Shown here: positions 12,481 through 24,500 of the stretch, one piece after another
Layout: each line of letters opens with the position of its first letter
How positions within the stretch are numbered: the first letter of the stretch is position 1
Assembly: GCA_013398175.1 (NCBI GenBank)
Contig: VZRZ01005482.1
Coordinates: 1,576,103-1,640,102, forward strand
Direction of reading: 5' to 3'
DNA length: 64,000 bases
From: Climacteris rufus
Lineage: Eukaryota > Chordata > Aves > Passeriformes > Climacteridae
Program-made: the position numbers and the translations under genes
Notes under the pieces: model-generated
The model's input: only the letters and a program-made list of their open reading frames with translations
Database searches by the model: none
Told to the model about the DNA's origin: nothing

Positions 12481-14218
12481 ACACGTTAGGTAAAGACTCT
12501 TCCTTCCTTAGGAAAGGTAACTATGAAGTTCCCATCGACTTGTAATTAGAATGACAGTGCTCTCTTCTAAGAGAAGGTACAACGCTTTGCCCGGATGCTG
12601 TGTATCTGAGGTAGGTAATGTATGTCTCTCCTCTCCCCCACTTCAGGCATGCCCACCTGCATGACTTGCTACTCCCACAACTCCTTTTATCCCGAGTGAG
12701 CCTTGCTGCACCCAACCCTTATTGAACTGCTATCTCCTAACAAGAGTAAATACAGATATTTCAGGGCAGAGTCTCACAGAGGGGACAGGACACCACCATC
12801 CTGTGGACTGACATAAAAGCAGCTTTTGCAATAAATTATATCATTTTGTCAGGTAACTACTTACAAACACCTACTCTACTTATCAGAAAATTGCCAATAT
12901 GACAACTCCATCTGGATGCTGTTGCATTTACAGTTGGACCAAACTGTCGAATATAGTCCTTTAAATAAAAAGCCTGGTCTTCTGCAAACGGGGAAAAATA
13001 ACCAGAGTTGTGCTGTAAAGATGCAGATTCAAAAATTTTAGGCATTTTGACCAGCTGCACTTGAAATACCATAAATGTGAAACATGATGAAAAACCAAAT
13101 AAATACAGACTTACATCCCAGCTGAGGATAACTCTGCAGAGAGTTTTTGTCCTCTGAGGACAGGGGAGCGCAGACCTGGAACAGGATATAGAAAGGTATC
13201 TTTTCCAGGAGTATTCCATCAGCTGTGTGTGGCTCTGCACCTCTGCTACCCTGTCATGGACCATCCCTACCTAACACCAGGCACTGTCCATAGTCTGGAA
13301 GACCCATGGTGGTGAAGCTCTGGTAAGACAAGGTAAGAGAAGGTTGCTGCACCCTGATTCTCCATGCCTCTCCTTCAGTACTAGGCACTGGAGTCTGGCC
13401 CTTAACTTGCCATTTTGGCAGGAACAGCAGAGTTCTAAAAAGATTATTTGCAGCAAGAATATTTCAGCGCACTAAGCCAAAATCCAACAATGCTCTTTCA
13501 AACTATTGCTGTCTAGTAAAATCAACCAGCTGAAAGGCATTTTGCACAGTATCAAAAAATGTAAATAGAATGGACAGTTATTATGCATTTGTATGTATAT
13601 ATAGTCAGTGGGCAAATCCAAAACATACATGCAATTTAGAAAATTAAACAGATGTACATAAAAATGGATTGTTTTATAATAATTTTTCTGTACAATTATG
13701 GTGCTATCTTTCCTGTGTAATAGGAACACATCAGGAAAGAGAAGGTGGCTGTATTTTCACAATGGTGGTTTAAAACTCTGTGCTTGCTCTCATTAATTTC
13801 TTATTCATAGAAAGAATCCCCACTGAAGCCAGCAAGATGAAGTCATCCAGGATCAAGCCCTTAAACTGTGCTTTAACAGCGTTTGTAAGCCTCCAGTATA
13901 TTTAATCTCCCATAGCTAAACATTTCCCAATAGTATCACAAATACTTTGTGAAAAATAAATATTCAGACAAAATATTTAGACAAGTGTAGAACCTATTTA
14001 ACATCGATTTTTTTCTTTTCATTACAACTCATCTAATGTCATAGGCTGATTAGATCAGCCCCCATACACGTCAGCAAAGCTTGCAATCATCTAACTTTTC
14101 CTCGGGGTACTAACTTCTAAAATTGCAACATTTGGGATTTAAATGTAAATAAAATGCTTTCGATTTTCCAGTCAACATGCAGCCACTCATTTCAAAAGAT
14201 AAAAGTAGTCTGAATACT

Positions 14219-14235
14219 AAAAAAAAAAAAAAAAC
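14219..14235. repeat. Poly(A) homopolymer run
   Basis: An A-run of about 16 bases lies in unique DNA. No polyadenylation signal or gene-like sequence stands upstream, so it is simple sequence rather than a retrocopy tail. Confidence 0.8.
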
Positions 14236-15886
14236 CAGCAGAGTGCCAACAGTATGATCAGAGGACTTTTCCTTCACTGGCCCCAAGGACTTCAGAAGCA
14301 GCAGCCAAATCAGGCAGAAAAGCAGGGCAGCACATCGGCTGTACCTTTTATCCATGGAGCCTTTTGAGGGGATCGTGGTACACTGCCATAAGCTGCATCC
14401 AGTGCGGACGCCTGTCCAGACACATGATTGCAATCAGGTACTTGGAATAACTTCTCTGTCAGCAGCCTGTGAAACACGGGCCAAGACAGCCTTCAAGCAC
14501 TGCTTGAAGAACTGCTGCAAGAGTTTGATCCGCTTTGCAGAGTTCTCCTTGGGAGAGAGCAGACCTGCACCCAGCAGGGCAAGGGGACGGCCATGTGCAG
14601 GCCAGATCTCCAGGACAAGAGCTGCCACGTCATCTGGGATGTTCAGTGACTTTCCTGCTGGCAGCTTCGGCCACCCAACGGTCCCAGGGAGGGCTCCAGG
14701 TCAGAGGTGGCTCACACACACTCTGTCCTCATTCCTTGTGCCGGGTTGGGTCAAGCTGTGGATTGGCATCACTCCCCCGAAATGGTGAGGCCATTGGTTG
14801 CAAAGGAGAGCAAGGAAAGGGTCGTGTAATATGGAAAAAAACTCCTCCGGGGCCCTGAGGCAAAATGTCTTGGAGTCAGAAGCCCAGATATAAAAGCCAA
14901 AGAAGTCTTTGAGCCCAGAAAAGGATTAAATGGATTTACTGGGTCCAAAGAAAAGCCAAAAGGAAGAAAAATACACAGTCTTGGGTTCTTCAGATCACTG
15001 ATATTCAAGACAGAAGAAATATGAATTACAATGAACTGGGAAGGGATTTTTCTGAGTGTGTGAAAGGAAAAAAATATATTGTTCATGCTTATTTTATATT
15101 GTCCAGTAAGCTAGTCTGGAAAAGGAATAGTCATACAGATTTCTGTATATTCGCAGAAAGGGAAAGTGAGGTAGTGGGGAGACTGCTTCAGCCACTCATT
15201 ACAGGCTGGTGCTGGAGGAAGAGTTCTGTCTGGCTACTTTATCAGTGGTCATTTTCTGCCATGAAGTATTTGGCTGAAGGCTGTCTGTACCATGACCATG
15301 TTAGTCAGGAACCACAGAACTGCCCAAATCCTGATTTCAGCTGCAGTGTTGCATGTGCTAATGGATGCAATATAAATAGCTTTTCTGTTTGTCTTATAAT
15401 CTATGTGTTTCTTGAGTATCAATTAAATGCACCTCATCCCCACTTCCTAGAAAAGTCACCTTTGAAATGAGTGCTTGTATGCAGGCATTCTCTTTACTTA
15501 TGTTTGTATTTAGCTTCCACTTTTTTAATAATCTAAGTCTGCTTATCTGCAGGAGACATTTCAATAATCTGATGTGAATAATATTGATATCTATGGATGG
15601 ATGGGAATTCCTGATACTTATTTTGTTATTCAAAAGTAGGTGCTGAGACTGTGTATTTCTTCTAGTGTAATCATTTACTTGTTGGAAGAATGGTATAATA
15701 TAGACCTCCATTTCTGTTTAGATTTCAGCTGAAGACAGCAAAAGATTAATAAAAGCGGAGTTGCCACTAATTTACCAGAAAATGTCATAGACAGAGCTTT
15801 GTAAACGAACAGAAATTGCTCTGTGGCTCTCAGTATCAGATCTCCAGCAAAATTTTCATTCACTCCTATGGAATATTTTCTTTCTT

Positions 15887-15948
15887 TGTTGTTGTTGTTG
15901 GGGTTTGTTTGTTTTTGTTTTTGTTTTGTTTTGTTTGTTTGTTTCCCT
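15887..15948. repeat. (GTT)n / (GTTTT)n low-complexity tract
   Basis: A GTTGTTGTT run passes into mixed GTTT and GTTTTT units over about 60 bases. The tract has strand asymmetry, with nearly all T and G on the plus strand. Frames through it encode only phenylalanine, leucine, valine and cysteine and are not real proteins. Confidence 0.9.
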
Positions 15949-16564
15949 TCAGACTATATATATATGGCCTCCTCATCATTTTTGCTGTGCTTCTACATCA
16001 GCTGAAATATTTCTCTGGTGTAAAAACCCATTCATATGTCTTTTAATATCTCTTTTTGCCCTCTTTGGGCAGTTCCTCTTTTAAAGCAGGGACAGAGACT
16101 TGTTATGGAAGAAATGCATGTCCACACATCTTTGTATATTCAAGGCCATGTTTGTTTGCAGCAATTTTCTGACATGCTGCACGGTCACGTGTTGATTTCC
16201 TCATTTTCAACTTTATGTAATCCATTTCTATAAGAATGAATATCTGGACCATGAACTCCCTTTTATCAAAGCATATATTTGTAGGCTGTGATATCTCTGA
16301 GTACACAGATCCCTGATTAGGCAACGTGTTTGCATTCGGGCTATTTGTGCAGCTATTGAGCAGCAAGAGCCACTGAAGCACCATCTCAGAGTGCCAAATT
16401 TGCTGAAGCCTGAGAACGCTTTATGGCCTCAGGTAGCAATGCTTTGGTTCCCGCTCGTGTGAGGAGCAGATAAATAAGTTATTGTGGTGTTCTCCATCAC
16501 CAGTCAAACAGAAATCATTTTGCCATTGCACGGCTTTAGCGATAGGGCGTGTGTGTCAGGATTG

Positions 16565-16584
16565 CCTTACTAAGGTTAGTAAGG
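16565..16584. repeat. 9-base perfect inverted repeat with 2-base spacer
   Basis: CCTTACTAA at 16565-16573 is followed by GG and then by its exact reverse complement TTAGTAAGG at 16576-16584. The symmetry suggests either a dimeric protein site or chance. I know of no factor with this exact site. Confidence 0.9.
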
Positions 16585-18598
16585 TAAGTAACAAGAACGA
16601 TGGATGCAGCACTTGAGTCTGATTATGCTCTGCTTTTCCTCCAGTCCATGCACTTAGACCTATCAAAAATGGATATAAAAGGGTTCATACCCACTCTTTG
16701 TACAGTGTGCAAAGCCACATGTGTGTAGCATGGGAAACATGTTAGCCTGGAAGCACGTCTGTCTTCACCTGTGTGATTGACTCACAAAAAGTGCTGTCTT
16801 TGGAGAGCTTTAATAATTAATTGTTTTGTTTAAAAGATTTCCTTAAGTCCTGAAACAGCTTAAAATTTCAAAATAGCTTTTGCTTTCATCTTTTTTTTTT
16901 TTCTCCTTTTTTTTTTACTAGGGACAATCAAAAATGTAAGAAACAAACTTCAGCAAAGGTATTTTCTATAGTGCCATGCTCCTCACGGACTTTCCCCATT
17001 CCTTTTCACTCCACCTCAAAGGAATAATTAGCTCCTAAAAAATGTTTTTCATTTTGGCTGGGAGAAGATAGAGCATGTTCTTAATTAAGGAAGTGTTATT
17101 AAAATAAACTTTTCTAGGAAAATGTGCATGGGGTAATATATAACATAATTAGAAAAATACTTTTTTCATTTGTTTTTTTCAAAAATGGCTGACTAAAAAG
17201 TTTGCAGCCAACTCAGATATCAGCTCTATCTTCCCTTTCTGTTCTCATCCTCCTCCTGGGTATCCTCACTTCTTTGGCTCTTTGTTTTCCTCAAAAAGCA
17301 GTTTCATAGCTTTTACTACTCCCCCTTCTACCTTGATTGTCTCTAAATTTGCATCCAGAAAAAGTATGGATATTTTTCTTTCAATCAGTATGTGTCTCCC
17401 AGGTTGGAGTCTTGCCTCTAAAACTTTGCTGGTCGTATAATTTTGATGCCTCATTCTTCTCTCTGATTCTACTGCATCTATTACAGCTGCATGCAGATGT
17501 ACAGAAATTCCAAGACTTTGACAAAATGTCAGTCCTGCCTCACGTGTTTACTTTCACCAGGTTTACAGCCCAGTATCTCTATTATAACCTGCATTACTTT
17601 AAAACCACTGGCATGCTGTCTGCTTTCTTAATGGCTTCAGCTTTGTGCTGATTTATTTTCTGAAGTCTGAACTCCTCATCAATAACTAGGGGTTGAAGTT
17701 TATAGAAATGTTATAATTTGTGCAAATCTTGTATTAGCTGGGCCCTGGGGAACCTTCAAACCACCCAGCAAATGGTGTGTTTCCTCCTGTAAAATGCAAT
17801 TGAACTGTAACTCTTTTCTCTTGTGCTGTCTCATTAACTTCAAAATACTGCTTCATCCTCTGTGTCTGTGTTGGCCAGGTCTCTCTATAAAATGTTATCA
17901 AAAGGCATCAGTTTTTCCAATATTCCCTGACATGCTGTCAGCATAACAGAGCAAGTTGCATTCTTCAAACCACACGGTAAACGCTGCTCGGGTGGAAGAG
18001 GCAAGCAGAGCGGTAGGTCATGTCACACCAAAACAAAGTGTGAGGGGTGGGGCTCCCTCCCTCCGAGGAAAAAACGCACAGGTCCTTATTTTTGCAGGCA
18101 GTATACCTGGCAGATTTTTTTTTTCTGAAGTAGCCATGTGCTGATTCCATGACTAATATCAGGGCAGGCTTGTTTGCTAATAATAGATGTCATTGAATAG
18201 TAACACTGCTTCAAAGAAAGCAGTGCAAATCCCAGTTTTTGCTTTAAGATATTTGGACGTGATAACTTGAAATTAATGAGCTGCTCCCTATTAATACATT
18301 TTGAAGACTGTCTATAAGAGCCTTCTGCTTTTTTGCTCCCTATATAGAGCTGCATTTCAGTTATCATCTTCCATTGTCTTCTATTGTACCACACAAGTAT
18401 ACTATCATTTTTATCTTTTTTTTTTAGTCTTCAACTGAAAGCTTAATAAGCATGCTGATAAACCAGTTTATTGTAAGTTCCAGCATGTTCTCAAGGCAGT
18501 GTTAAATAAGCTGTGGTGCCCAAGAGTAAACAAATATTTTAGGCTAAAGTCCTGAAGGAGATTGGTGCTGTAACATTACACTGATGTTGGGTACTTCG

Positions 18599-18645
18599 CC
18601 TTTTGTCACAATTCCAAACGCCTAAGTGACACTGGTGACAAAAGG
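18599..18645. repeat. 11-base perfect inverted repeat with 25-base loop
   Basis: CCTTTTGTCAC at 18599-18609 pairs perfectly with GTGACAAAAGG at 18635-18645, giving an 11-bp stem and 25-base loop. The right arm falls at the first recognisable bases of the following CR1 fragment. The arrangement could therefore mark an insertion or rearrangement boundary, or be chance. Confidence 0.85.
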
Positions 18646-19155
18646 AGGATTAAGGAAAATGTGGGCCTTCTTTGGAAGGAAAAAGGCGATCTGATTACTT
18701 AGGACATTAGTTACTCAACATTACTGCCTCAGTCTTTACAGGCCAGTGCTCCAGCCACACTGCCTGAGTTGCAGATGGCAAAGCCATTATCCAACACGTT
18801 TGAGAAGTTGTGGCTGTCCAGTGAAGTTCCCATTGACTGAAAAAGGGGAAATGTAATCCCCGCTTTTAAAAAGGAAAGAGAAAAGGAAAACCTGGGGAAC
18901 TACGGGCTGGCCAGTCTCATCTCTGTGCCTGGCGAGATCATGTGCCTGGCAAGGATGTGATTGGTGACTGCAAACATGGCTTCATCAAGGGCAATTCATG
19001 CCTGACAAATTTGGTGGCCTCCTGTGATGGGGATGAGCATTGGTGGTTGAGTGAAGAGTGGTTATTGTAATCTACCTTGACTTGTGCAAAGCATTTCACA
19101 CTGTCCCATCCTACATCCTTGTCTCTAAACTGGAAAGATGTGGATTTCCATGAGG
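18640..19155 (+). mobile_element. CR1: CR1 LINE internal fragment (reverse transcriptase region)
   Basis: This is a plus-strand piece of CR1 ORF2 without either end of the element. It starts with a GAAAATGTGGGCC segment, also present in the copy at 3.4-4.9 kb (there GAAAATGTGAGCC). It passes through TTTGAGAAGTTGTGGCTGTC and CTGGGGAACTACGGGCTGG, and reaches the motif around the first catalytic aspartate, readable as YLDLCKAFHTVPSYILVSKL at about 19072-19130. Most CR1 copies read KAFDT here, so this copy carries a D-to-H change. A small internal deletion near 18945 removes the segment between AGATCATG and the GATTGGTGAC block. Stops and frameshifts are present. The 3' end of CR1 is absent, so the copy was truncated or broken after insertion. 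Confidence 0.88.
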
Positions 19156-19710
19156 AGATGTTGATTTGTTGGCACAGCGTGCCACTGGAGGCAACAAAGC
19201 TTCATACCAGTGCTAAGATGAAGATTTGTGCACCTGATTGGCAGGACAGGGTCAAATGCAGGAAAATGTATATAAATACATGAAACAAACTAAGGTTTAT
19301 GTGATTTTTGGTGTTTATTTGAACATAAACTGTGAAGGAAGCAATAAAATTAAACAAATGGCATGAGTAAAGAAGTATTAATACTGCGGCTAAGTAGGGT
19401 AATAGGAAGCTTATACAATTGGCATATGTTCCCATTTTGTTTATATTTTATAGCTAAGCAGAGGCAAGGCATATTATTTCATCTAAAGTGTGGTTAAAAG
19501 TGACTGTAAAAATGGCATTAGACTGCCTAATCTTTATATTTCATTTACTTCCAGGTGTAATACTCCTTACTGTTTATAAATGTAAATACTCTCTCTCTGA
19601 ACTGTCAGCTCAGCAAGCACAAGCTGGCCTCTGAGATCTGGGCATCCCCATGTCTGGTCTGTCCCATAATAGAAGTTATGTTGTATCTCCCCAACTCCTG
19701 CTATGCTACA
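19156..19710. other. A/T-rich unique non-coding DNA
   Basis: After the CR1 fragment the sequence is A/T-rich without repeats or coding signals that I recognise. The first few dozen bases could be further diverged CR1 sequence, but I could not follow the alignment past about 19155. Confidence 0.5.
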
Positions 19711-20110
19711 ATTTGCATGCCAGTTTCGGATAAAGGTGTGCATTTAATGAGGGACTTGAATATGCAAATTTTGTTTTGTGCAAACAAAGGAGATGTCAGC
19801 TATACAAATAAACGTGTATATAAATCCTTCTCACGCAACAAAATGCCTTTGTAGTTGTCAGCAGTTTGCAGGATATAACAACAAAGACAATCCTGCCTGT
19901 TGCATGCAGTCAATATTTCAGGAAGGCACTGGGGTGGCTTCCTTCATTTGTTATCAGCACAAGGCTCAGCCTGCCCCTAGCCGTATAAAGCCCCATTCAG
20001 AGAAAATGCACAGGGAGGAGTTTCCAGGAATCAGTTTATTCTCTTTGTTGCCTGATATTCTGCCAGATGATGCACGTGGGGAGGGATTCACAAAAACCTG
20101 ATGGGTAAGT
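19711..20110 (+). promoter_or_regulatory. Possible promoter and first exon of an unknown transcript
   Basis: The following occur in order on the plus strand: an inverted POU octamer ATTTGCAT (19711-19718), a forward octamer ATGCAAAT (19762-19769), a SOX-like AACAAAGG (19783-19790), a TATA-like GTATAAAG (TATAAA at 19984-19989), and a near-consensus splice donor ATGG/GTAAGTGAG with the GT at 20105-20106. If the TATA box is used, transcription would begin around 20012-20020 and give a first exon of roughly 90 bases. Each motif is seen in the sequence; that they form one promoter is inference. The open frame overlapping it (19778-20101) has no recognised domain, so a non-coding transcript is more likely than a protein. 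Confidence 0.25.
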
Positions 20111-20445
20111 GAGGCTAATCTCCTCCCCGCCCTCTGCAGTCACTGGAGAGGGAGGTAGCCTCCTCGCCGGCACAAGCAGGCATCAGCATCTTCCCACGAG
20201 GGAGTCTGGAGAGTTCAGGGATGACCCCTGCAGGCTCTGGCAGCAACCCTGCCCCTGGTCCCCACAGGGTGGGCGAGTTGGCTGGCTGGGAGCTCAGGAG
20301 CCTGGGAGCTTCCTCACCAGGCACAGCCAGAGACTCTCCTCATGCTCCCTCCCGCTTCCAGGATTCCCATCCACAAGAGCAGAGGGACCCCAGGTAACAG
20401 GCCATGGTCGGTTTGCAGTGGTCGAAAAATCAGGACAGATTTAAC
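20111..20445. other. G/C-rich patch, non-coding or unrecognised
   Basis: This stretch is clearly richer in G and C than its neighbours and is open over about 110 codons on the plus strand and 69 on the minus strand. The translations are low-complexity in proline, glycine, serine and arginine and match no domain I know. It directly follows the possible donor site at 20105. Open frames on both strands are expected in G/C-rich DNA, because stop codons are A/T-rich. Confidence 0.4.
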
Positions 20446-20614
20446 AAATTTTAACATTTGAGCTGGGTTTGCCTTTGAAAATGTATCCATTGCACTTGAA
20501 GAAAATCAGTTCTCAAAGTTGCTTGAAAGAGTCAAGAGTCATTAAAATATGTAAATGGTAAAATTGTACATGGATAATAGTCTGATTACCATTTCAGTGA
20601 CAGATGTTCTCACA

Positions 20615-20735
20615 CAGAACCAGATTTTCAAAGGAGATCCGGGTTAAATTTTCAAGTATTCAGCCCCACATCTGGAGCTGAATTTTCAGATAAGCCCACC
20701 TCTTGCTGAGGCACTAAGTGGGCAATTCTCTGTAA
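20615..20735. repeat. Possible ancient sauropsid repeat with repeated ATTTTCA core
   Basis: The core ATTTTCA occurs three times at 20624, 20648 and 20682. It lies within a context (CAGATTTTCAAAGG, then GAATTTTCAGATAAGCC, then GGCACTAAGTGGGC) that resembles an old interspersed repeat widespread in reptiles and birds. I recognise the style of sequence, not a named family. A repeat library search would decide. Confidence 0.3.
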
Positions 20736-20928
20736 AGCCCTCCACACGTAGTTCCCATTGTGGTCTTAGTCAGACTCTTTTTTTTTTTTGTTTGTTTTAG
20801 TTGCAAAAGAAAATTTGCAAGCTACTGAACTTGTTTGCATATCTGGCCCTGGCTTTCAGTGCTGAGCACTTGTGGAAATCCAGCTTCTCATGTGTACTTG
20901 AGCCCCACAAGCACAGGATCATTGAATC

Positions 20929-21094
20929 ACAGAATGGTTTGGGTTGGAAGGGACCTTAGAGATCATCAAGTTCCGATTCCCCTGCCATGGGGAGGGATGC
21001 CGTCCAGTAGATCACGGCAACTGACCTTGAACAGTCCCAGGGATGAGGCATCCACAACTTTTCTGGGCAACCTGTTCCAGTACCATGGAAGGAT
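20929..21094 (-). mobile_element. CR1: CR1 LINE 3' end
   Basis: The plus strand reads the reverse complement of the CR1 3' terminus: GAATCACAGAATGG, then TTTGGGTTGGAAGGGACCTT, then TGCCATGGGGAGGGATGC, and finally the TTTCTGGGCAACCTGTTCCAG block at about 21060. Only the last 165 bases or so of the element are present, which is the common heavily 5'-truncated form. The G of GGTTTGGG and the terminal octamer-like repeats are well kept. The upstream boundary, near 21094, is approximate. Confidence 0.93.
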
Positions 21095-21546
21095 GTCCCA
21101 CATGCCTTCTCCTGAGGAGTTTGTCAGGGATCTTGGTACTGCAGAGTGGATATCTTTGCCCTACTCAGGGCAATCAGCAATGGCCTGCTATACCTCATGC
21201 TGTGCTCCAGTCTCTTTAGGTTATCAGGAAAATGTCAAAGAAATTGATAAAACAGTAAAAGTCACAGTGAAAACGAAGGCTTCCAAAGACTGATGCAAAG
21301 TATGTTAGGTGCCAGGATTGCAGTAGTTCAGTATTGGAACTACCATCAAAGTCACGGGAAACTAAGTGTGACTGGGAACGGGCTTTCTATGTGCTTGTGC
21401 ACACTGCCCAAAAAGTGGCAGAACCTCCCAGGCAACCTCCATCTGCCTCCTTAGAGAGTTTCAAGTTAAAAAAGGAGTCTGTGACGACAGCTGACTTGAG
21501 GAAGTGTAGCACCATATGACTTGTGCTGCGTACAGCGTTCATGCTT

Positions 21547-21594
21547 AAGGCACTTCCATGCTGCTGAAGGCACTTCCATGCTGCTGAAGGCACT
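21547..21594. repeat. 20-base tandem duplication (2.4 copies)
   Basis: The unit AAGGCACTTCCATGCTGCTG stands at 21547-21566 and again without change at 21567-21586, followed by the first 8 bases of a third unit. Perfect copies suggest a recent duplication. Confidence 0.95.
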
Positions 21595-24500
21595 ATGGAG
21601 GGAAGATGGGGTTGCTTAGCTGAGCTGCTGTTGAGCACCTTTTCAAAGAGACCTGTATCACTAAATCTCACAGCATGCAGCTATGACAGCTCAAACACAC
21701 CTCAGAATAAACACCATAACCAAGCTGCTGCACTGGGGAGATGCTGCAAGGAGAAGCATGGAGAAGTCATGGAGAAGCTCCCAGGGGCCACCTGGGAGGG
21801 CCTGGCATTGCCACCTGCACCACCAGTTCACACAGTGGAATTGCCACCTATACAAAAAAAAAAGTATATGCGTTTATGCTATTAAAAATAGGCTTCTTTT
21901 ATCAATGTATGTAAATTGCTTTAAGAGGGGGAAAGATGTTCAAGTATGATGACTCATTTTTGCATTCATATCTAAGAGTATACGACTAATACTGAAAGTA
22001 CAGAAGTCGTTCTTGCACATTTGGTTTATTATGTGTTCAGTTTCTAGAGTGTACGAAACACTTTCATAATCACTTACTGTCTGACTTGGGCTTCCTTATT
22101 ACTGGGAGGTAAAACTCGCCCACTCCACTCAACCAGTGCCTTGTCTTGCACCCATGACCTTCACAGTTCACTCATAATAATGCTAAATTAGTATTCTGGG
22201 GGCAGGCAATTCTGCTGAGACCTTTAGGTTTTTTCCTTTTCATTGTAATTTAAGCAAATCCCAGCAACTCATTTCCAAAACCTGTGACTTTTTTTAACCA
22301 ACATCTATTTCAAAGTGATACATCAATGGGAGAAAAAAAAAGGTTTTGGCAGGCATTCTCACAAACTCTCTGACCCTCAGTCACTGCTGGCTGCCTCATT
22401 TTAAAAGTGAGGCATGCGTGTTTTTTACAAGAAAATCAACAAGCTTTATTGCTGCAGGAGTATGTTCGTCCTTGCCCGCCATTTGTGGAAGGCTTGAAAA
22501 TCTTGAATTTCATTAATTTCTTCATCCAGGGTTGTCTATCAAGAAGTTTCCTGTTGGAAGGATTTCATTTTGAATTTCACTTATAACCCTTTATTATACT
22601 GCCGTAGCAGAGGAAAATGTATTCTATAAGTGTTGCTAGAACTAGTGGCAGGATACTTGGCAGTGAGGAGAGCTGGCTAGTACCTGATGGGTAACATCTG
22701 CATAATCTTGATAGATACAGCAAAATGTGACATTAATGCAAGCCTTTATGACAAGCCAGTGGAGGAAGCAGTCTGAAATTTGGCTATCCCCACTTAAACT
22801 GATTCCTACAGTTGGGAGTCAATGACAGGGAAGTAGGAGCTAATTAAGATGTGGGATGGAGAGAGATTAGAAAATTATTCCGAAATCCTATAAAGATAGG
22901 TAATTAGTGACATGGTGTCTAATTGCCAGAATTATATGCAAGTATCAATGAGAATCTCTTCCTTTCTCCCTAGTTAAAACCAGTATTTCTTGTGTTGGTA
23001 ATAATTACTATCTGTCTTTTGTCATTCTTATTTGTGCCTGTGAACAACTATTTCTATTAAAAGCTAAATCAAAGCAAGAAAACGTATGTATTATTTTTAA
23101 ATGTGGTGAGGTTAACAATCACTGTTACCTGCTGTGAGGTGAGTTCCATGTTCTGCATCTAGCTACTGAGAAAGGTCCCTCCCCAGTGTTCACAGATCTG
23201 CTATTTTGGTTGAAAGTTTTGCCTTGGTAGTGCATTTCCCAGTGTTGTGAAAGACTGTGATGGAAGCAGGTAAAAAGAAAATAAATATTTCAACTAGCTA
23301 GAGATACTCCTAAACCAGACTGTGCATTGATTTCAGATTTTAGCTTTAGTAATCACTAATGTCTTGATGACTAAAGACTGATTTTTTATCTGAACTAGCA
23401 ACACTTTTAACCTATAATCTCTCCTATGAATTCAGACTCAGAGAATTTATTCCAGTTTATTTAACAGCAAGCCCAAACAAAGGTTGCTGTTACATTTTAT
23501 AATTGTTTCTGAGGATCAAATGTGCAAAATATCTGCAATGTACGTTGTCTCTTAAGTAGAAATCTCCATACCTCACCTAAAATGACTCCTCTGGGAGCCT
23601 GAAGGATCAGGTCAACTGCACATTGCTCAGTAAAGACTCATCATGGTTAACAAGTCCCTATAAAATGTGCTGTTTGTCGCTGAGACTGCTGTCAAAGCCC
23701 ATGATGCTTTTCCACTTTGTCCAAGCAGTTGGGGAAAAATTTGATCGTTTTCTGTCAGGCAGCATCAGGTTCATTCAGAGACAGCTCATTCTGATTGACA
23801 GTAATCTGAGGAGGCACTGTTTGATCAGTAAGATACTTTCTTCAAAATGTGGGTTTAGGTGGAGTTTCCCAGATGTCACAGGGTAATCAATCGCTTCCCA
23901 TGGAGGGGGAACGTGAGACAATAAGCGGCTCTGGCAGAGAGTAGACGATGCCTGTTCCTCTGCAGCTGGGGCATCTCCATCTGGAAGTGCTCAGCACTGC
24001 CGTGCAGGAGGTGATCCCATAGGAAATCACATCTTTTCCTACCCGTGAGAAGACCACAAAGTCACCACATATGTGATCCTCGGTTATCAGCATCTGCCTG
24101 CCTTTTCCTCAGATGCTGATATTATACTTCACAGAGCTCTGGAAATGACATTAATCTGCTGGGAGCATCAGAACGAAAGAAAAAGCTGGGGGCCCACTGA
24201 GGCCTGTTTCAGTCAGCTTTTGCAGCACCGGAAGTGTGAATTTCCACACATGGCACCATCAGGACATGGGGGTACCATGCTATTAGAAAAAAGCCCTGGG
24301 ATGAAAGCAGAGTCCTTGGTTCAGAGAGGAAGAGAGGCTGCCTGGCACCCACAGCAGGACTCATGCCAAACCATCACAGACACTGTTGAGGCCATTTTTG
24401 TCCTATTTATTTTTTTTACCTGGGGCCCACAACCTAGAGGCAAAGGGCAGAGGGCAGTCCATGCTGGGAGAGCATTCCAGAGATGATGAGCACCCAGCTG

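Larger units (their letters stand above)
12481..18598. other. Unique non-coding DNA with no recognised gene
   Basis: No recognisable coding sequence is present. The longest open frames, about 105 to 149 codons near 13.0, 14.4 and 15.1 kb, have no domain and are overlapped by frames on the opposite strand. A slightly G/C-richer patch spans about 14530-14790 without the CpG density of a promoter island. Simple sequence includes an A-run at about 14220-14234, a GTT/GTTTT-rich tract at 15887-15948 and interrupted T-runs near 16891-16918. Confidence 0.6.

Noticed and set aside
24073..24486. 137-codon plus-strand frame as a possible exon
   Set aside because: The translation has no recognisable motif, and I saw no matching acceptor and donor that would make it an exon of a longer gene.
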